From contig NC_135355.1 in assembly GCF_051622035.1 (NCBI RefSeq), positions 30,072,986 through 30,136,985 on the forward strand: DNA of 64,000 bases. Reading direction: 5' to 3'. The position numbers and the translations under genes are program-made. Below, piece after piece: positions 26,501 through 41,500 of this stretch (positions are counted from its first letter, which is position 1; every line of letters starts with the position of its first letter). Origin of the DNA: Arctopsyche grandis. Taxonomy: Eukaryota > Arthropoda > Insecta > Trichoptera > Hydropsychidae. The notes below the pieces were generated by a model that saw only the letters and a list, made by a program, of their open reading frames with translations, had not been told where the DNA came from and searched no databases.

Positions 26501-29500
26501 GTACGCAAACTACGAATGCTTTCTACACGATCTTTTCTCTAAAAATGTGATGCTACTAAACATCAATAAACTCAAATGAACTACTGACGAACTATGTAAG
26601 ACTACTTTTTATCAAAATGGATCTTTTAAAAGTATTTAAAGCCCGCTTTAAAGGTCTAAGAATTCGACCCTTAAAGCCGTCAACACGAGGCAACCACCCC
26701 CCCTGCGGACTGAGAGACCTTTTCTTCGGAGAATAAGATGGTTGTCCAGCAATATTGCACAATAACAACCGCACAATCACAGCTCTAAAAGTATTGGCGA
26801 TTGAAACTTTAAATAAATATTACTTTATCTATTTATCATCATCTACAGGCATTCACCATCCACTGTTAGATTAAGGCCTCTCCAACACGTTTTTACTCGT
26901 CTCTGTTTTGCCTACTTGTCTCATCCATCTCACCCCACAAATTTTCTTAATATTTTCTACCCATTCTAGCACTTGTTTTGTCCACTTTTCGTCCATTCTT
27001 CTAGCCACGTGGCCCTTCAATCTCTTCACTCTATCTAATATATCTACTAACCTTGTCATACTACTCACCCGCGTATTCTATTTCCTGTCTTTCCTCGTTA
27101 TGCCAAGCATACAGCGTTCCATACGTTGGTTGTATTAGACTTTGTGTAGGATCTTGGCGTTCAATGTTCAAGTTTCACATCCATACGTCATCACTGGCAA
27201 AACACATTGATCGAAGAGATCTACATATGTACATATAATGTAGCTAAAATAATCCAAGGTTATTAGCATGTGGGTTTTATTTTGTTTGTAGTAAACGCTA
27301 TTTTCAGGTGTCATTAAAAAACGGAACGAGAGAAACTCGCGTGTAGATTTCACCTCTGCTTCTCCGACAGCCTCCTCATCATCATAGATAGATAGATCGC
27401 GTGTTTGTCTTTACCAGTTGCCGTACAAATTGCTGTCATCAGCACGCAAATGCGATTTTTCCTCGGGTCCATTGTCTTCCGAGCAGCGGAAAAAATCATA
27501 GGAGTCCTACGTGTACTTGGAACTACGATCACCATCATCAAATTCCATAGATTTCATTACAAAATCGATAACCCATTGGCGTAGGCGGCAATTGTTACTC
27601 ATCAAGGTTGAATGTCAAACCTCCGTAATCCATCAATCGAAAACTTGTCCCACGCCGAATGTACCCAATCGTTTTCGAAATTCTACGTATAATTTTTCAT
27701 CTGGAGATGTTATAGTACTCTTGGATGTAAATCCGCATTAGGTCACATGCCAAGAATGCTGTTGCAGTCGTGTTCTCTTTTCGTTTTGCAGAAGCGGATT
27801 TTTTTGTTGTTTTTAAACTCGCCACCATTGTCGCCTGAAGGCTCACAGCTTTATTAACCTTGAACGGAGACCGCTTACTGTCGCGGCTACCTTTTGATTG
27901 TCGATCTAGTTTTTTGACTTGTCTCCAATGAGATCCTTCATATTCCATGAATATCGTATTATAATCACGTAGCCTAAAAATAGTATGTAGAAAAACTTCG
28001 ATACTAAAACCCATATAAACGTTAATGAATCTTTTTGAGTGTATTATTAAATACATTACCTATAAGTTATACAACACCTATTATATGTATATGTTAAAAA
28101 TCTATGGTTCGAATTGCTTCAATCAAAATCACATAATCTCAAAACAAAAATTTCAATGATATGAAATTTAAACTACAATTGATTACATTGGTTTTAAATT
28201 ATCACTTCCAAATTCGTGTTTTTTGGGACTAAAGCCTGTCGGAATTATGAAAACACATCAATCATACTGCCTAACTATACGACTATAGTCATCTCAATGT
28301 GTTTACAATCTAGATATATTAATTCAAGGTTGTGAAGTTCCAATAGGGAATTTAGTTTTATCTGGTTGCCTTTTTTTTGCATCCATCTATCACACCCGAT
28401 TTCGCAATAACCATGTTTTGGTGTTGCTTACACCAACTCAGCTAATCCAGTTATGCTCCAAATTTGACCCGGCCTGCTCTCCTTTCTCTTTGTCGGCCGT
28501 TATGCAATTTGGACACTTTTGCGACGGCATGACATGATGCTGGATGCTGCATCGGCCACACCTCCTCCACCTCGATGACGTTACGCTTGTTTTGAAAGAT
28601 GATTGATTATCCAATATTTCACTCATATAGTCTTATTTACAAGAACGTGGTATATGTACGTACCTCCACTTTTATATATGTATATACTTTTGGTGTATAG
28701 ACTTCCTGTTCTTTTATAACCGATACTCCAGTTTATCGTCTTCCTGTGTAATTTAATACTTGAACATGGAACTATGTGTGAACAGCGTTTTGATTTTTGA
28801 AGGATGTCCTATTTTTTTTACAAGCGATATCAGTCTCTTAGTTTTAAACATTCTGCCATTTCTTCTTGCTTTTAAAACGATTCGATTCATTTCCATTCTA
28901 ACTCCAATACTCAATTTCCATTAAAAAAGATTTTATCTATTAACTTTACGTGTCACGTGTTTTAGCTAAAAAATTTAACTTGGGTCAATCATATATATAT
29001 AATATTCTATATCTATGGGGTCTATAGAGTGCAAAGTTGAGAAAGCAGTTGAAAGCAACTTCATTATCTATTTTAATAGCTATTGATCTACTGATCATTT
29101 TCTATTTTACAATTTTTATTTTATTTTATTAGTAATCATATTATTATATTATTATAATGTTAATGTACAGCATAAAAGGAAAAAATACCTCAAAAACCTA
29201 TTGTAGTAAAGAAGAAATAAAGAGACGTATGAAATTAGGATGGAATGCATTTGGATGAATGAATGCGATTTTTAAATCAAAAATGCCACTTTACCTGAAG
29301 AAAAAGATCTTTGATCAGTGTGTTTTCCCTGTGATGATGTATGGATGTGAAACTTGGACATACAACGCCAGGTTGCTACACTAATCCAATGCACTCAAAA
29401 AAGTATGAAAAGTTGTATGCATGGCATATCGAGAAAAGACAATAAACGTAATACGGAAGAGATTAAAATGGCAATGTGCGGGCCACGTGGCTAGAAGACC

Positions 29501-32500
29501 GGACAAAAGGTGGACAAAAATTTGCTAAAACATTACCCGAGAGAATGCAAATGGGTAAAAGGAAGACCACAAGTAAGATGAGTAGACGAAATTAGGAAAA
29601 TGTGGAGGTGAAATGGATGAGAGTTGCGCAAAACAGAGACGAGTGGAGGCATGTTGGAGAGGCCTTCATCTAGCAGTGGATGGCGAATGGCTGTAGATGA
29701 TGATGATGGTGATATTGATATAAATTTATTCATTTTTACGGGTGGGTCACTGCACCAAAGTTCGTTTGTACGAGCCGCCCCTGCATATAAGTACATACTA
29801 AGAAGTCAGAACCTATATAAAGTCATTTCATTTTAAAAGTATGTAAATACGTGCTCCAAATTGTTGTGACTTTTTATACTTAATTATTAACTCGTCTGTT
29901 CATTTTTCCTTTCAATATACATTTACTTACTAGCATTCCGTGCAACGCTAGCACAATTCGAGTACAATCTTTTGGTTCATGTTACCATTGCATCAATTTC
30001 CTGTTAAGCCAATTTAAAAAAAAAGATATTGCGTGGGGCTTCTCGTCCAAACACCACGGTTTTGTATTTCTTTTTACATACCTCCTTTATTCTCTTTTTT
30101 TTAGTTTGAAGACTGCGTTTTTCCAATGGCAAAAATTATCTACATATTGATTTTCGAATCGTGCATATGCCATTCGGCGTATTACGCTCTCGTGTCTTGT
30201 CTTGATTAATAGTCCAACATTGAAATTCGCCTTTTGTTTTCGTTTTTTCTGTCCTCGCCAAAGTTCACGGTCTATTTTCAATTTAGAATCAGACAATAGC
30301 GTCATTAGTTAAATTTTAAACGGTTTATTTTAGTACGAAAAGAACTCAACTGTGACGACATTACATTGCATTCTTAGGAAAGCAATGTAATTTCATACAC
30401 AATATTAAGTAATGTGTAAAATTAGAGTAATTTTCGATTATCTATTCATTTTAACATACAAACAATTGCATTATTATTACATATTTTCTAAATATAAGCT
30501 AAAACCAGATCGCTGGTTGCGTTAATGCTTAACCACCGAGAGGTTGCCTGGTTCGATCTCTGGGTTGACCTCGTTTGAAAAGAGTGTTTCTGTAGTGTTG
30601 CTGGTTAAACTTGAATATTTGTGACTCCAAGTCAATCGTTTCTTATCATAGTTTGCCAATTCATCTGATTTCATTATTGAAACGGTTCCTTACCATCCTA
30701 CCCATAATACCATCCTAACAACTGTCACCACTATTTGAATATCATTTCAAAAAATTATAATATATAAATGTATATATTTGCAAGCTTAATACCATAGGTA
30801 TGGCTAGGAGCAAGCTGAAACGGCATCATGAAAAATATAAAATTGGGTCCATCGCCTTTCCCAAATTTAAAAAAAATGATGACCGGTATTTCAATATATA
30901 TTTTTTTAATGTGAGTATGTATTTGTATAAAGTACAATGCGTACATATTAAAGATTGTACACCAAACATTACTGGTGACATATTCGTTATTCGCAACTCA
31001 AAACAGAACATTATAAAAAAATTATTACCGCAAACAAACCGATTAGCGTTTATAAATGTTTCGCAAGTATTACACATTGTATTTGTAAACGTAAATAACT
31101 TCGTTTTTCGAATTCGCCATGTCGAATGTTTTTAGCGTTGCACAAAACAATTTAGAAGTAAGAGAGAGTCGACAATTTTATGGAACGGTAGCAAAAAATA
31201 TTTCGACCGAACTACTACGTATTATTATGTACCATATCATAATAATTAATATCGATACAAATAGATAATCGGAACAATGTCAATTTTTTATATACAGTTT
31301 GATAAAAAAGATAGATAAGGCTATTTTGTTATATATTATATATAGGGGACCAGTAGGTACGGATATTTTTAATTATTTATTTAGAAATATCGATGTAAAA
31401 GGATAGATATTGATTAACTCTGACCGAAAAAAAAATTTTTTTAAGACTACAAACAATTCGTTGGTACAAATCCAAATGATTAGGCTTCTGCAAATGAACT
31501 ATAAATACTGATTGATCAGTTTGTACCAGGGCTGTGGAGTCGGAGCGTTTCAAGCGGATTCAGAGTCGGAGTCGTAAAAAAAATCGACCGACTCCGACTC
31601 CTTTTTAATCGCCAAGCGTTTGTAGAAACCGATTCGATTATTTTATTATATGTATTTATTGTCAACCCTTGACACTACCTCTTGAATATATCACAAACAA
31701 ACGAAAAATATTGACTTTTTTCAATTTCATTGGTATCACAGGATATTTTTAGATGTCACTGTGAAGAAACCAAAATTAATTTCGAGTCATAGCCTCAAAT
31801 ACGGAGCACGCACCGGTGCGCTTATGGCGATGAAGTGGTTAAATTGATTTGTTTGTGTATGAAATTCATACAGATACACTATAAATATACTTACTTTTTA
31901 TTTATACCAATTTTATTACCAATAATTCAATAAATTGGGTAACATTTAAATTTTTAGTGATTTTTACTTTATCTATGTACGTAGTAACAATAGATGAAGT
32001 TTTGTGATCATGCGAAAATTCGAACTCGAGATTTTGACTGATTCGAACTCAGAATCGATTACTGATCACGTTTTAATGATCTAGAAAAAATGTGTGTGTG
32101 TCTGTATGTGTGTCTGTGTGTGTGTCTGTGTGTGTGTCTGTGTGTGTGTCTGTGTGTGTGTCTGTGTACTTTGGGGATTTTTTCAACACCGTTAGTCCTA
32201 TCGAACCAAAACTTAGTATCGGTTAATGAAATTCTTATAGACACTACGTAAATTTTTTTCAAATTTTTAAGTTGACCGGAAATGGTACCTCCCCTTATAG
32301 GTGTCCTCTTTTTTTTAAGTTTTTGAATTCGATTTTCTCCCAAACTACTAACTGAATCGGACTGAATTTTTTTTGCATGTACTAGAAATAATAATTTTTA
32401 TAATTTTATATTTTTTAAATATTTTTATCTGAACCGGAAGTAGTACTTTTACTCTAGAGAATCGAGGTTTTTTATGTTTTTCTCAAAAGCCTTTTGATTA

Positions 32501-35500
32501 TTCGAACTGAAATTTCATATCGATCAGTTAAGGCTCAATACCAAGTTATGTATAAAATTTGGTAAGCGTCCGTCGACTGGAAGTGGCAGTTTACTCTTGT
32601 TCGATTTTTCTTCCACTATTTTTTTCGACCCCTTAAACATGTGTGGTCTTCACGAAAAAATGCAAGTATAATTCTTGTATCAATGTGATTAAAATAAAAA
32701 AAAATCACTAATTTTAATAAACCGGAAGTGGGATTTTTTCCCTTCCGGAAGCATCCGGAAGGAAGGTCAAAATGTTGTCGCCTGGATCCTGACCACACCC
32801 CTGAACGTATTAAGCTGAAAATTTATATTTATATTATTTATGTACTAACTTAGATTTGGTAACGTTTTGGTCAGAATTCGTATACCGGAAGTAGTATTTT
32901 TTTTAAAAACAATATTTCATTATTTTTTCATTATTTTATTTTGACCTTTTAAATTATTTTAAGCGTCTTGATATTTATTGTGTATAATAAAGATAGTGAT
33001 TTTAAGTAAAAATAAAAAATAAAATCATCAAATTTAATGAACCGGAAGTGGGATTTTCTCCTATTAGAAAGGTCAAAAATGTTGTCGCCTGGATCCTGTC
33101 CACACCCCTGAACGTATTAAGCTGAAAATTTATATTTGTGTTGTTTATGTACTAACTTAGATTTGGTAACGTTTTGGTCAGAATTCGTAAACCGGAAGTA
33201 GTATTTTTTTTAAAAACAATATTTCATTATTTTTTCATTAATTTATTTTGACCTTTTAAATTATTTTAAGCGTCTTGATATTTATTGTGTATAATAAAGA
33301 TAGTGATTTTAAGTAAAAATAAAAAATAAAATCACCAAATTTAATGAACCGGAAGAGAGATTTTCTCGTCTTAGAAAGGTCAAAAATGTTGTCGCCTGGA
33401 TCCTGACCAAACCCCTAAACGTATTAAGCTGAAAATTTATAATTGTATTCTTTATGTATTAACTTAGATTTGGTAACATTTTGGTCAGAATTCGCAAACC
33501 GGAAGTAGTATTTTTTTTTAAAACAATATTTCATTATTTTATTTTGACCTTTTAAATTATTTTAAGCGTCTTGATATTTATTGTGTATAATAAAAATAGT
33601 GGTTTTAAGTAAAATTAAAAAATTAAATCACCAAATTTAATGAACCGGAAGAGAGATTTTCTCGTCTTAGAAAGGTCAAAAATGTTGTCGCCTGGATCCT
33701 GTCCACACCCCTGAACGTATTAAGCTGAAAATTTATATTTGTGTTTTTTATGTACTAACTTAGATTTGGTAACGTTTTGGTCAGAATTCGTAAACCGGAA
33801 GTAGTATTTTTTTTAAAAACAATATTTCATTATTTTTTCATTAATTTATTTTGACCTTTTAAATTATTTTAAGCGTCTTGATATTTATTGTGTATAATAA
33901 AGATAGTGATTTTAAGTAAAATTAAAAAATTAAATCACCAAATTTAATGAACCGGAAGTGGGATTTTCTCCTATTACAAAGGATAAAAATGTTGTCGCCT
34001 GGATCCTGTCCACACCCCTAAACGTATTGAGCTGAAAATTTATATTTGTATTCTTTATGTACTAACTTAGATTTGATAACGTTTTGGTCAGAATTTGTAA
34101 ACCGGAAGTAGTATTTTTTTTTAAAACAATATTTCATTATTTTATTTTGACCTTTTATATTATTTTTATCCTCTTGATATTTAATGTGTATTATAATTAT
34201 ACTGATTTTAAATAATAAAAAAAATTTGAACAAAATCCGACAACCGGAAGTAGAACTTTTGTCTTGTGCAAGTATTTGCATATATTCGCGCTCAATTTGT
34301 ATCGCTATCATAGTTATTAGTTCAATATTGAATTTTGTTTTGTAACCTTCTTATATTCCTCAAATACATAGATAAAGTCATGGGTTGGTCACACCCGAAT
34401 TTTTTTCATTCCTTTAATTTTTATATTTTGAATATCGCTATTATTTTCATTACTAATAATTTTATAAATTAGCAAGAAAAGTCGATTTTATTAAAATTAT
34501 TCAAGTTGGTAAATCGATCACAATCCTTCCGTTATCGACTAAATCAATTACGTGCATAATTTTAGACTTCCATTGGATGGATTTTAATTTTGACAATTTT
34601 TTTCAAGCATTTCTCCACTTCCTATATACGTTTGTATGGGTGAGTGGTTGTGTCAAACCGTGACTTTCGATTATGAAACTGTGGCTCGCCCGTCACTTTT
34701 CCAAACTCCATTGTTTTCCAATCAATGATCGACACTGATTCGTTCCGTAACTGGTTAACTGTCTCCTGCTGTCACACTTAACTGTCACTGCGTTTAATCT
34801 TTTTCCTACCGAAAATTTCGATTAAGATCTTTGTCTCTTCCGCGTCTTGAAATCCACCGATCAAACGGCACATCACCAGCGACTAACTCCATACTAAACT
34901 GAAACATATGTATGTATGGTTGCTTCTCCTACATACATATGAGCCGTTATATTTGAAAGTGGCTTAAGTCCACTTATCTTCCTTTCGAGATATATACATA
35001 TATTTATATATATTTTGCAAAATATTAAACAGGGCTGCGCATAGGAGTTGGGCAAAGTTAAATCGGCCGCTCTTTAATGTTATCAGCATTTCTATAAATC
35101 GTATCAATTCGGGGTATAGTGTTGAAAATTTTAATCACAATAAAAATTAACCAGAAAAACAAATCGTTTAGTTCTGAACAAGACCAAGAGAGACAACGTT
35201 TTCAAGTTCATTCATGAAAATATAGTGTTTTTACTCCCAGTTCCACATTAGGACATTGTTATTTCTGGTTCATGTTAAAGATCTATCTCTATGCGGACCG
35301 TAGCTATACCTGTTATCCCGTTATTTCCCCGAATTATAATTCGAGTGTATTACAAGTTTTAACGTGCAAAAGAAATCCACAAGTATACAACAAGAAAACT
35401 TAAATGAATTTTAAAAAGTAGTAGTAGTGTCTTGTTTCGTATTTTTTAAGGAATATCATTTTTTTCGACTCATTTATTTCGACTGCCTTTATATTTCGGC

Positions 35501-38500
35501 TGCCTGTGTGCGTTGCACACATTTTTACACACGGTAGGCGCAGCCCTGACATTAAATATTTAAAAATACTGGTGGTTTGTAATACTTTTATTCTGCTTTT
35601 CCGAGATTCTGGACATATCGAATTAAAAGAATTGATAGCAATTTGTCAATTTAGTCAAACAGAAATAGTGTTTTTGGAACTGAATATACATATGTATAAC
35701 AGCTCCTATGTATGGATATTTCACTTATCATGTTTCGTGTCATTTATCGCTGAAGTTTAAACGGTCTCTTGTTAATCCACCTGTACTTGATCTGAAGGAC
35801 AATATTGTCTGTGGCATTTTGACGTGCTGCCGTTAGTCGACTAACGCGTGCTTCGAATCGCAAATATCCCATCTAAATAATTGTCATTCCTAGCCGTTTC
35901 TCATGACTAGGCAAAATTTACAGCGTTACCGTATTGTGACTACTATTTCGTATTTTATTTTTCATCTTCTTCTTATTCGCTTACCTACTTACTACAGTAT
36001 CGTAATTTACGACTTGACATTCTTATCGAAAAAATCCGTCCGAGGAAGTGTGAGGAAATTATCGCTCTTTGCTCATTAGCAAACTCGCTTTCGTTATGCT
36101 ATTTTATTGCGTGTATAATATATGTATGTAGTTTTTTCTTTTTAATGATTACAAAATGTCGATGCTTTATTAATTTTTAACACCTGCGTAAACAGGACGT
36201 CGTTGTTGCCAAACTCGAATTAAAATCTCATTAGTTTTGATTTTCTCCTACAAATTTTGTGTTGCGTCTGTGACATGGCTCTATCTAATAGGGTCATTGT
36301 CAGCTAATTCAGAGCTACACTTTTAAGGTTGTATCATACTATTCGATGTTGAATTATCATTAGACTTAAGAAAATCTTAGACCGTTACGAACAAGGACGG
36401 AACTCCAGCTGCATACAGCAAATATATAATTACAAATACATAATAATTTGACAAGGTACTTGAAATAGCTTAACATGCCTATCGACATATTTATCTTGTA
36501 GTAAATGCATGGCTTTAAATATTATTTTTATCTTGAATTTTATTCAAAATTTCATTTTTACTAACCTCTTCTTATTTTACTTGAGAAAGACAGCCGATGA
36601 TGAATAATAATAATTTTTTTTTATAATGTTCTGTTTTGAGTTTTGAATAACGAATATGTCACCAGTAATGGTTGGGGTGCAATATTTAATATGTGTGTAC
36701 GTATTTTACTTTATACAAATACATATTCGTATTATAAAAAATATATATATTGAAATACTGGTATTCATTTTTTTTAAACTTATTTATATTTTATATTTTT
36801 ACATTTTTACAATTTTATATTTTTCCATGATGCAGTTTTCGGGTTGCCCTCGAGTGACATATTTGGTATTAAACTTCTGCACGTATAAATTTATAGATTA
36901 TAAATTTTTGAAGTCATATTCAAATAGTGGCATAGTAAGTAGGGTGGTGTTTTGCCAATTTGATAAGGAACTGTTTCAACAATGAAATCAGATAAATTGG
37001 CTAACTTTGATAGGAAATGATCGATTCGGAGTCACAAATATCTAAATCTGACCAGCAGTACTACAGATAATACTCGTAATAAATTATTTTCAACTGAGGC
37101 CAATACGGAATATCTGGAACTCGAGTACTCGTTAGTATGATAGTTCGATGGATGGAATTTTCGAGTGCCAGACGTTCCGTGATCGAGATATTAGTGACGT
37201 GTTGCGAGATCGCTTTGTATGGAATAATCACCGAACCCTGGCTCTACGTAATACGTGGAGCATAATTTCATTTATCATTTTTGCAGATATCAAAAACGCA
37301 TGCGCCATAACCATAGGTGAATAATGCAATAGAGTGAGACGGTCATATTTGAATACAGATAATGAAAGCTATTATAAATTAAATATGCAAGCAATGGGCG
37401 CCTCAAAGTCAAAGTGCCCCATGATTCACTGTTCCCATTATTGCGCACCTCTAATTTAATTAAGATAAGCCACCGCTGATAACAGTGTTTGATTTAGTTA
37501 ATGTGCCCCGGAATGTTTTTAGCGAGAGAATTTTTTTTTCGCCTCTGTCAACGACACTGTCGCAGATAAGACGAGTCAGTTTTAACATTTACGAATAAAT
37601 TCCTCGGTGTCGGAATTGGCTTAGGCGTTGGCAGAAACCGTATCAGTGTTAGGGGAAAAAAGTGAATTCTGGTCGTGTGCGCGTGTGGACAGGACACGAA
37701 TTCCACTATGGCGAGTGCCGTTATGCTGTCACGTCGAATAAATGAATGTGGCACAACAGTATGATAACCCTTTGACCGCCGACAGCTCGCTCAAATGTTA
37801 GACAGGACTATGGTCCAAGTCCAAGTCCGAAAACTTTGGCCTTAACTAATGGTAGCCAGTTTTCGAGAAAAGTAGTCTTGTTACAATCCTAAAACATTCT
37901 TTTTTAGATAACTTCTATCGTCATCATCATTTATAGCCATTCACCATCCACTGCTGAAGAAAGACATCTCCAAAACGCTTCCATTCGACAATGTTTGGAA
38001 GAATAAAATAAAATTTAAAAAACTTAACTGATCGTGTTTTGGACAGCATCCTCAGGTTGAAAAGTCACCGCACGCCACTGGTATACATACATATATACAT
38101 ATGTATGTACTCATTCACTTTCGTTCAGTTTTACTTTATTCGAAACTGTTCAATTCAAGATCAGCTTTTGATTTAATCAAATCCAAAACTTACATCCGAA
38201 TGTTGGTTTTGTTATGTGAACAGGTGCTATCACAGGCGGGTGCTTCAATAACTTGTGCTGCAATGGCTTAGTGTAATTATATAATGACTTAAATATATCA
38301 AGGTCACAAATCCCTGTCAATGTTAAGATAGATTAGTCAATCCAGATAATTATCGCCCGGCCCTCGTATATCAAACATTGCTTTCAAATCATTGTGTCAA
38401 TACACGGACGGATAGTCCAATTGCCCGCAACCTTGACGACCGGTTCGATCGTATCAGAACCGATTTAAATTTCCAATTTGTTGTAACCAATTCAAATTAG

Positions 38501-41500
38501 CTATTTATTTTTGTCACCGTTCGAATCTAGCCTATATATATAATACATGCATTAGTTCAGAGGCTCTCAAAGTGAATAAATGCTTATAGATGTATAATCA
38601 GTTTTAGATATGTTACAGTTTAAGCGTATATTTCAGTTGTAATATGTTCCATCTAACCTGGTACCAACTACCGTTATAGTTTGTAATATATTTTGACTTC
38701 TTGGAATATATTCCGTCTAACCCACGTAAGTTGATTCATATGGCGAATTATATTCCAACTGGCCAAAATATATTACAACTGAAAATACAGTTCAACTATA
38801 AATTGGTACCAGGTTAGACGGAGAGCTTAGGTTTTCGTGAAAACGTCACTTGACTAGTAAATTGAGTTGGAAAGTCACATTTTTTTTTAGAACACATTCT
38901 TAGAGTTATAGTAATACGGTTCTCATTACCTTTATTCGTAATATCCAGAAAATAATAGCACATTATTGCATTCGTAAAAACATCAGAGCTGTCAAAACTC
39001 AACTGTTATATTACAACTGGCGCACATTGTTGCAAGTGTATTTGCGCTTGTAGAGATATAATTTACTAGTTGAATTGTATTCGAACATGAATGACCTAAA
39101 ACACCAGTTGGAATATATTGCAACTGAAAATACACTTCAACTGTAACATATACACTCCACTATGTAAGACAGTAGTAAGATTGTATGAATACACTAATAG
39201 CAAGAAATCAAATTCTCATTGTGTATGATTGACACATCGAGCCAATCAATGAAACGAATCCATTTGTAAATCCACGTACCTGTTATTTACATTTAATCGA
39301 AATGATCAGTGTATGTGTTCAGCTGGTGCATTCAGTCCGATTTGACAAAATTTTCGTCTAGAATTGGGATTGTACGTAAATATTTTATACAATCATAGTC
39401 ATAAAATGTTAAAATGTACTCCTGTGTATTTTGACGTAGAATATAAACCATAGATACCATCGCTCACATTTACAATTAAGATTTTATCCGTCATTCTGTA
39501 CATGGAAAAGTACAAATCGTGTAACCACATACAAATTGAACTGGCTTGCTTTCCCACTGTTCATAGTTATGAGTTCACACACCAATTTCGACCAGTTCAG
39601 ATTGGAACTGGTATTGTATGTGAACTGTGTGCTCAGCCGACCGAACTTCCGACTCAACCATCACCATATGTAGATAGCTGACCGTGAACATCAGCATCAC
39701 CGACATTTTTCGGATTTATTTATATACCTGCCTGTAATGATTACACAGATAAGATTGTACGGATTTGATCGATTTAATAAACTTTGCTACTCTCGGTTGC
39801 ACTCGATAGTCGGATACTTGGCCGTACTGTTGTGGAGATGGACGTGGTCTCTCGCCAGCAATCGCCAGGGTCGATCAGCCGTGACCTTCGCATCCTCGCC
39901 CTTTGGTATTTTCAAGAATTAACATTCCCCAAGCCAAATATCAAAGGTGACGTAGCGAGGAACTTCAGAAGGTCGAACGATTACTGTCTTAACAATTTTG
40001 TGCACGTGCGGGTCGTTAAGGGTTAAAGTGAAGCAAGAAAAGCTACGAACATTTTTGTACTACAAATCATTGTTTTTTTAATAAAAATGTTGATTACTCG
40101 TTCGTTGTGCTAATGAACTGCATACGCATTATGTTTTTGCTGATTATTCTCAAAATGAAAAAATGCACGATTTATGTTGGTACATCAGATGGTTTTAGCA
40201 GTAATTTGACATTAAATTGTGTCACATTACCTTGAGAAAACAATTTTTTTTAATATTTGCATATTTTTATTAAATAAAGTTGCATTTTACTTTAAAAAGC
40301 CGATAACAAAATAGGATGTTTGCCTTATTAAAGGCGCAGACACACAGAATCGTGCGGTACGGCATGCCAAGATAGATTTCAGCTGTGAATGGGCGTGTCT
40401 TATGTCATTGTTAATTTGTACGGTCTTATTATTTCGACAAGTTTCTTCTACGTTTGTTCAAATATGGCAATCACCGTTATCGATCCAGGACAAACTTATG
40501 TTAATACAAGGAAAATATACCATCGAAAAGACTCCATCAAAAGACATCAGACGTGATAACGTTTTTTTACATTAAAAATTACTATACTATTAAAAAAGAA
40601 AGTACCACGTACCACTCTGTATCTGTGCCCTTAAGCAAATGACCTCTGTCCAAAGAATAATTTAAAGATTCAGGATTTTTACAAGCCTCTTCTATATTTA
40701 CTTCGCTTATTTAAGTACATATGTATGTACATAACTATACCTATTGAAATAATATCAATGCGATTTTGTTTCATTAGTTTTCGAATGATGAGTCGCAAAC
40801 TAATTTAGAAAGTTATTTGTCACCTTTGGGCTTTCACCTTGTTTCAATTAGTTTTCTTTTCGCATTACAGTTGTGCATGGAGAGTCCAGAGTACCTACAG
40901 GCAGCGAGGTCTAGAGCTGCGTCGGCTGCTGCTCCAAAACCACCAGCTAATGCTTTGCAATTCGTGAAGGTGGGGCCCTGCCATTTGTACAGATCAGCTC
41001 AAGAGCAGCTACGGAAAGCTGAAGAAGTCAAGAAGCAAACCGCCAAAGATGTACGTCGGGATCACCATGAGGATTGGCAATCGGTTAGTAACCATTATTG
41101 TCCGAAATTAATACAAGAATTAATTAATATTAATTAATTTGAAGAAGTACATACATATGTATGTACATATATATATTTATTTTGATATACACACATCATA
41201 TGTACCATGATAGGAATTACCTCAAGGCGATACATATGGTTGGATTAATTTTTGTACATTTGTAAGTACTAACATTTTTGACAGTTCATAGAATACAAAT
41301 AGAGGCATCTATGAACAATCAACAAATTTTTGATACACAATAAATTTGCGAGAAATACATTATTTGGGTAGCATTTATAAGATTCAACAAATTCGAGATG
41401 CTAAAAACTTAAATTTGCGAGAAACCCAAGTAGGGGGAGGATACCGATTTATTGGATCCTTCACAAAAATTAAGTTAGAAAATTGGAAGAATCTAAAATT

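Larger units (their letters stand above)
23541..40870 (+). other. Large smash intron loaded with repeats
   Basis: A 17.3-kb intron between smash coding exons 1 and 2. It carries hAT, LINE, SINE and MITE copies and a satellite-like array, each listed separately. Stretches not listed (about 25.4-26.8, 28.1-29.2, 29.7-30.5, 34.3-35.0 and 35.6-36.6 kb) show no supportable exon. Confidence 0.6.

Noticed and set aside
28438..28626. Minus-strand frame with RWRRCGRC and KCPNC, reminiscent of a CXXC or zinc-ribbon finger
   Set aside because: The rest of the zinc-binding pattern is missing and no partner exons were found; it may be an exon relic but is not supportable.
30800..31135. 111-codon open frame
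   Set aside because: It lies across the tail of a SINE copy whose relative at 36615 does not preserve the frame.
32059..32343. His-Thr-Arg repeat protein on the minus strand
   Set aside because: Translation of the TG/TC minisatellite.
39720..40030. Solo LTR with polyadenylation signal
   Set aside because: No TG..CA ends, partner LTR or target duplication could be identified.
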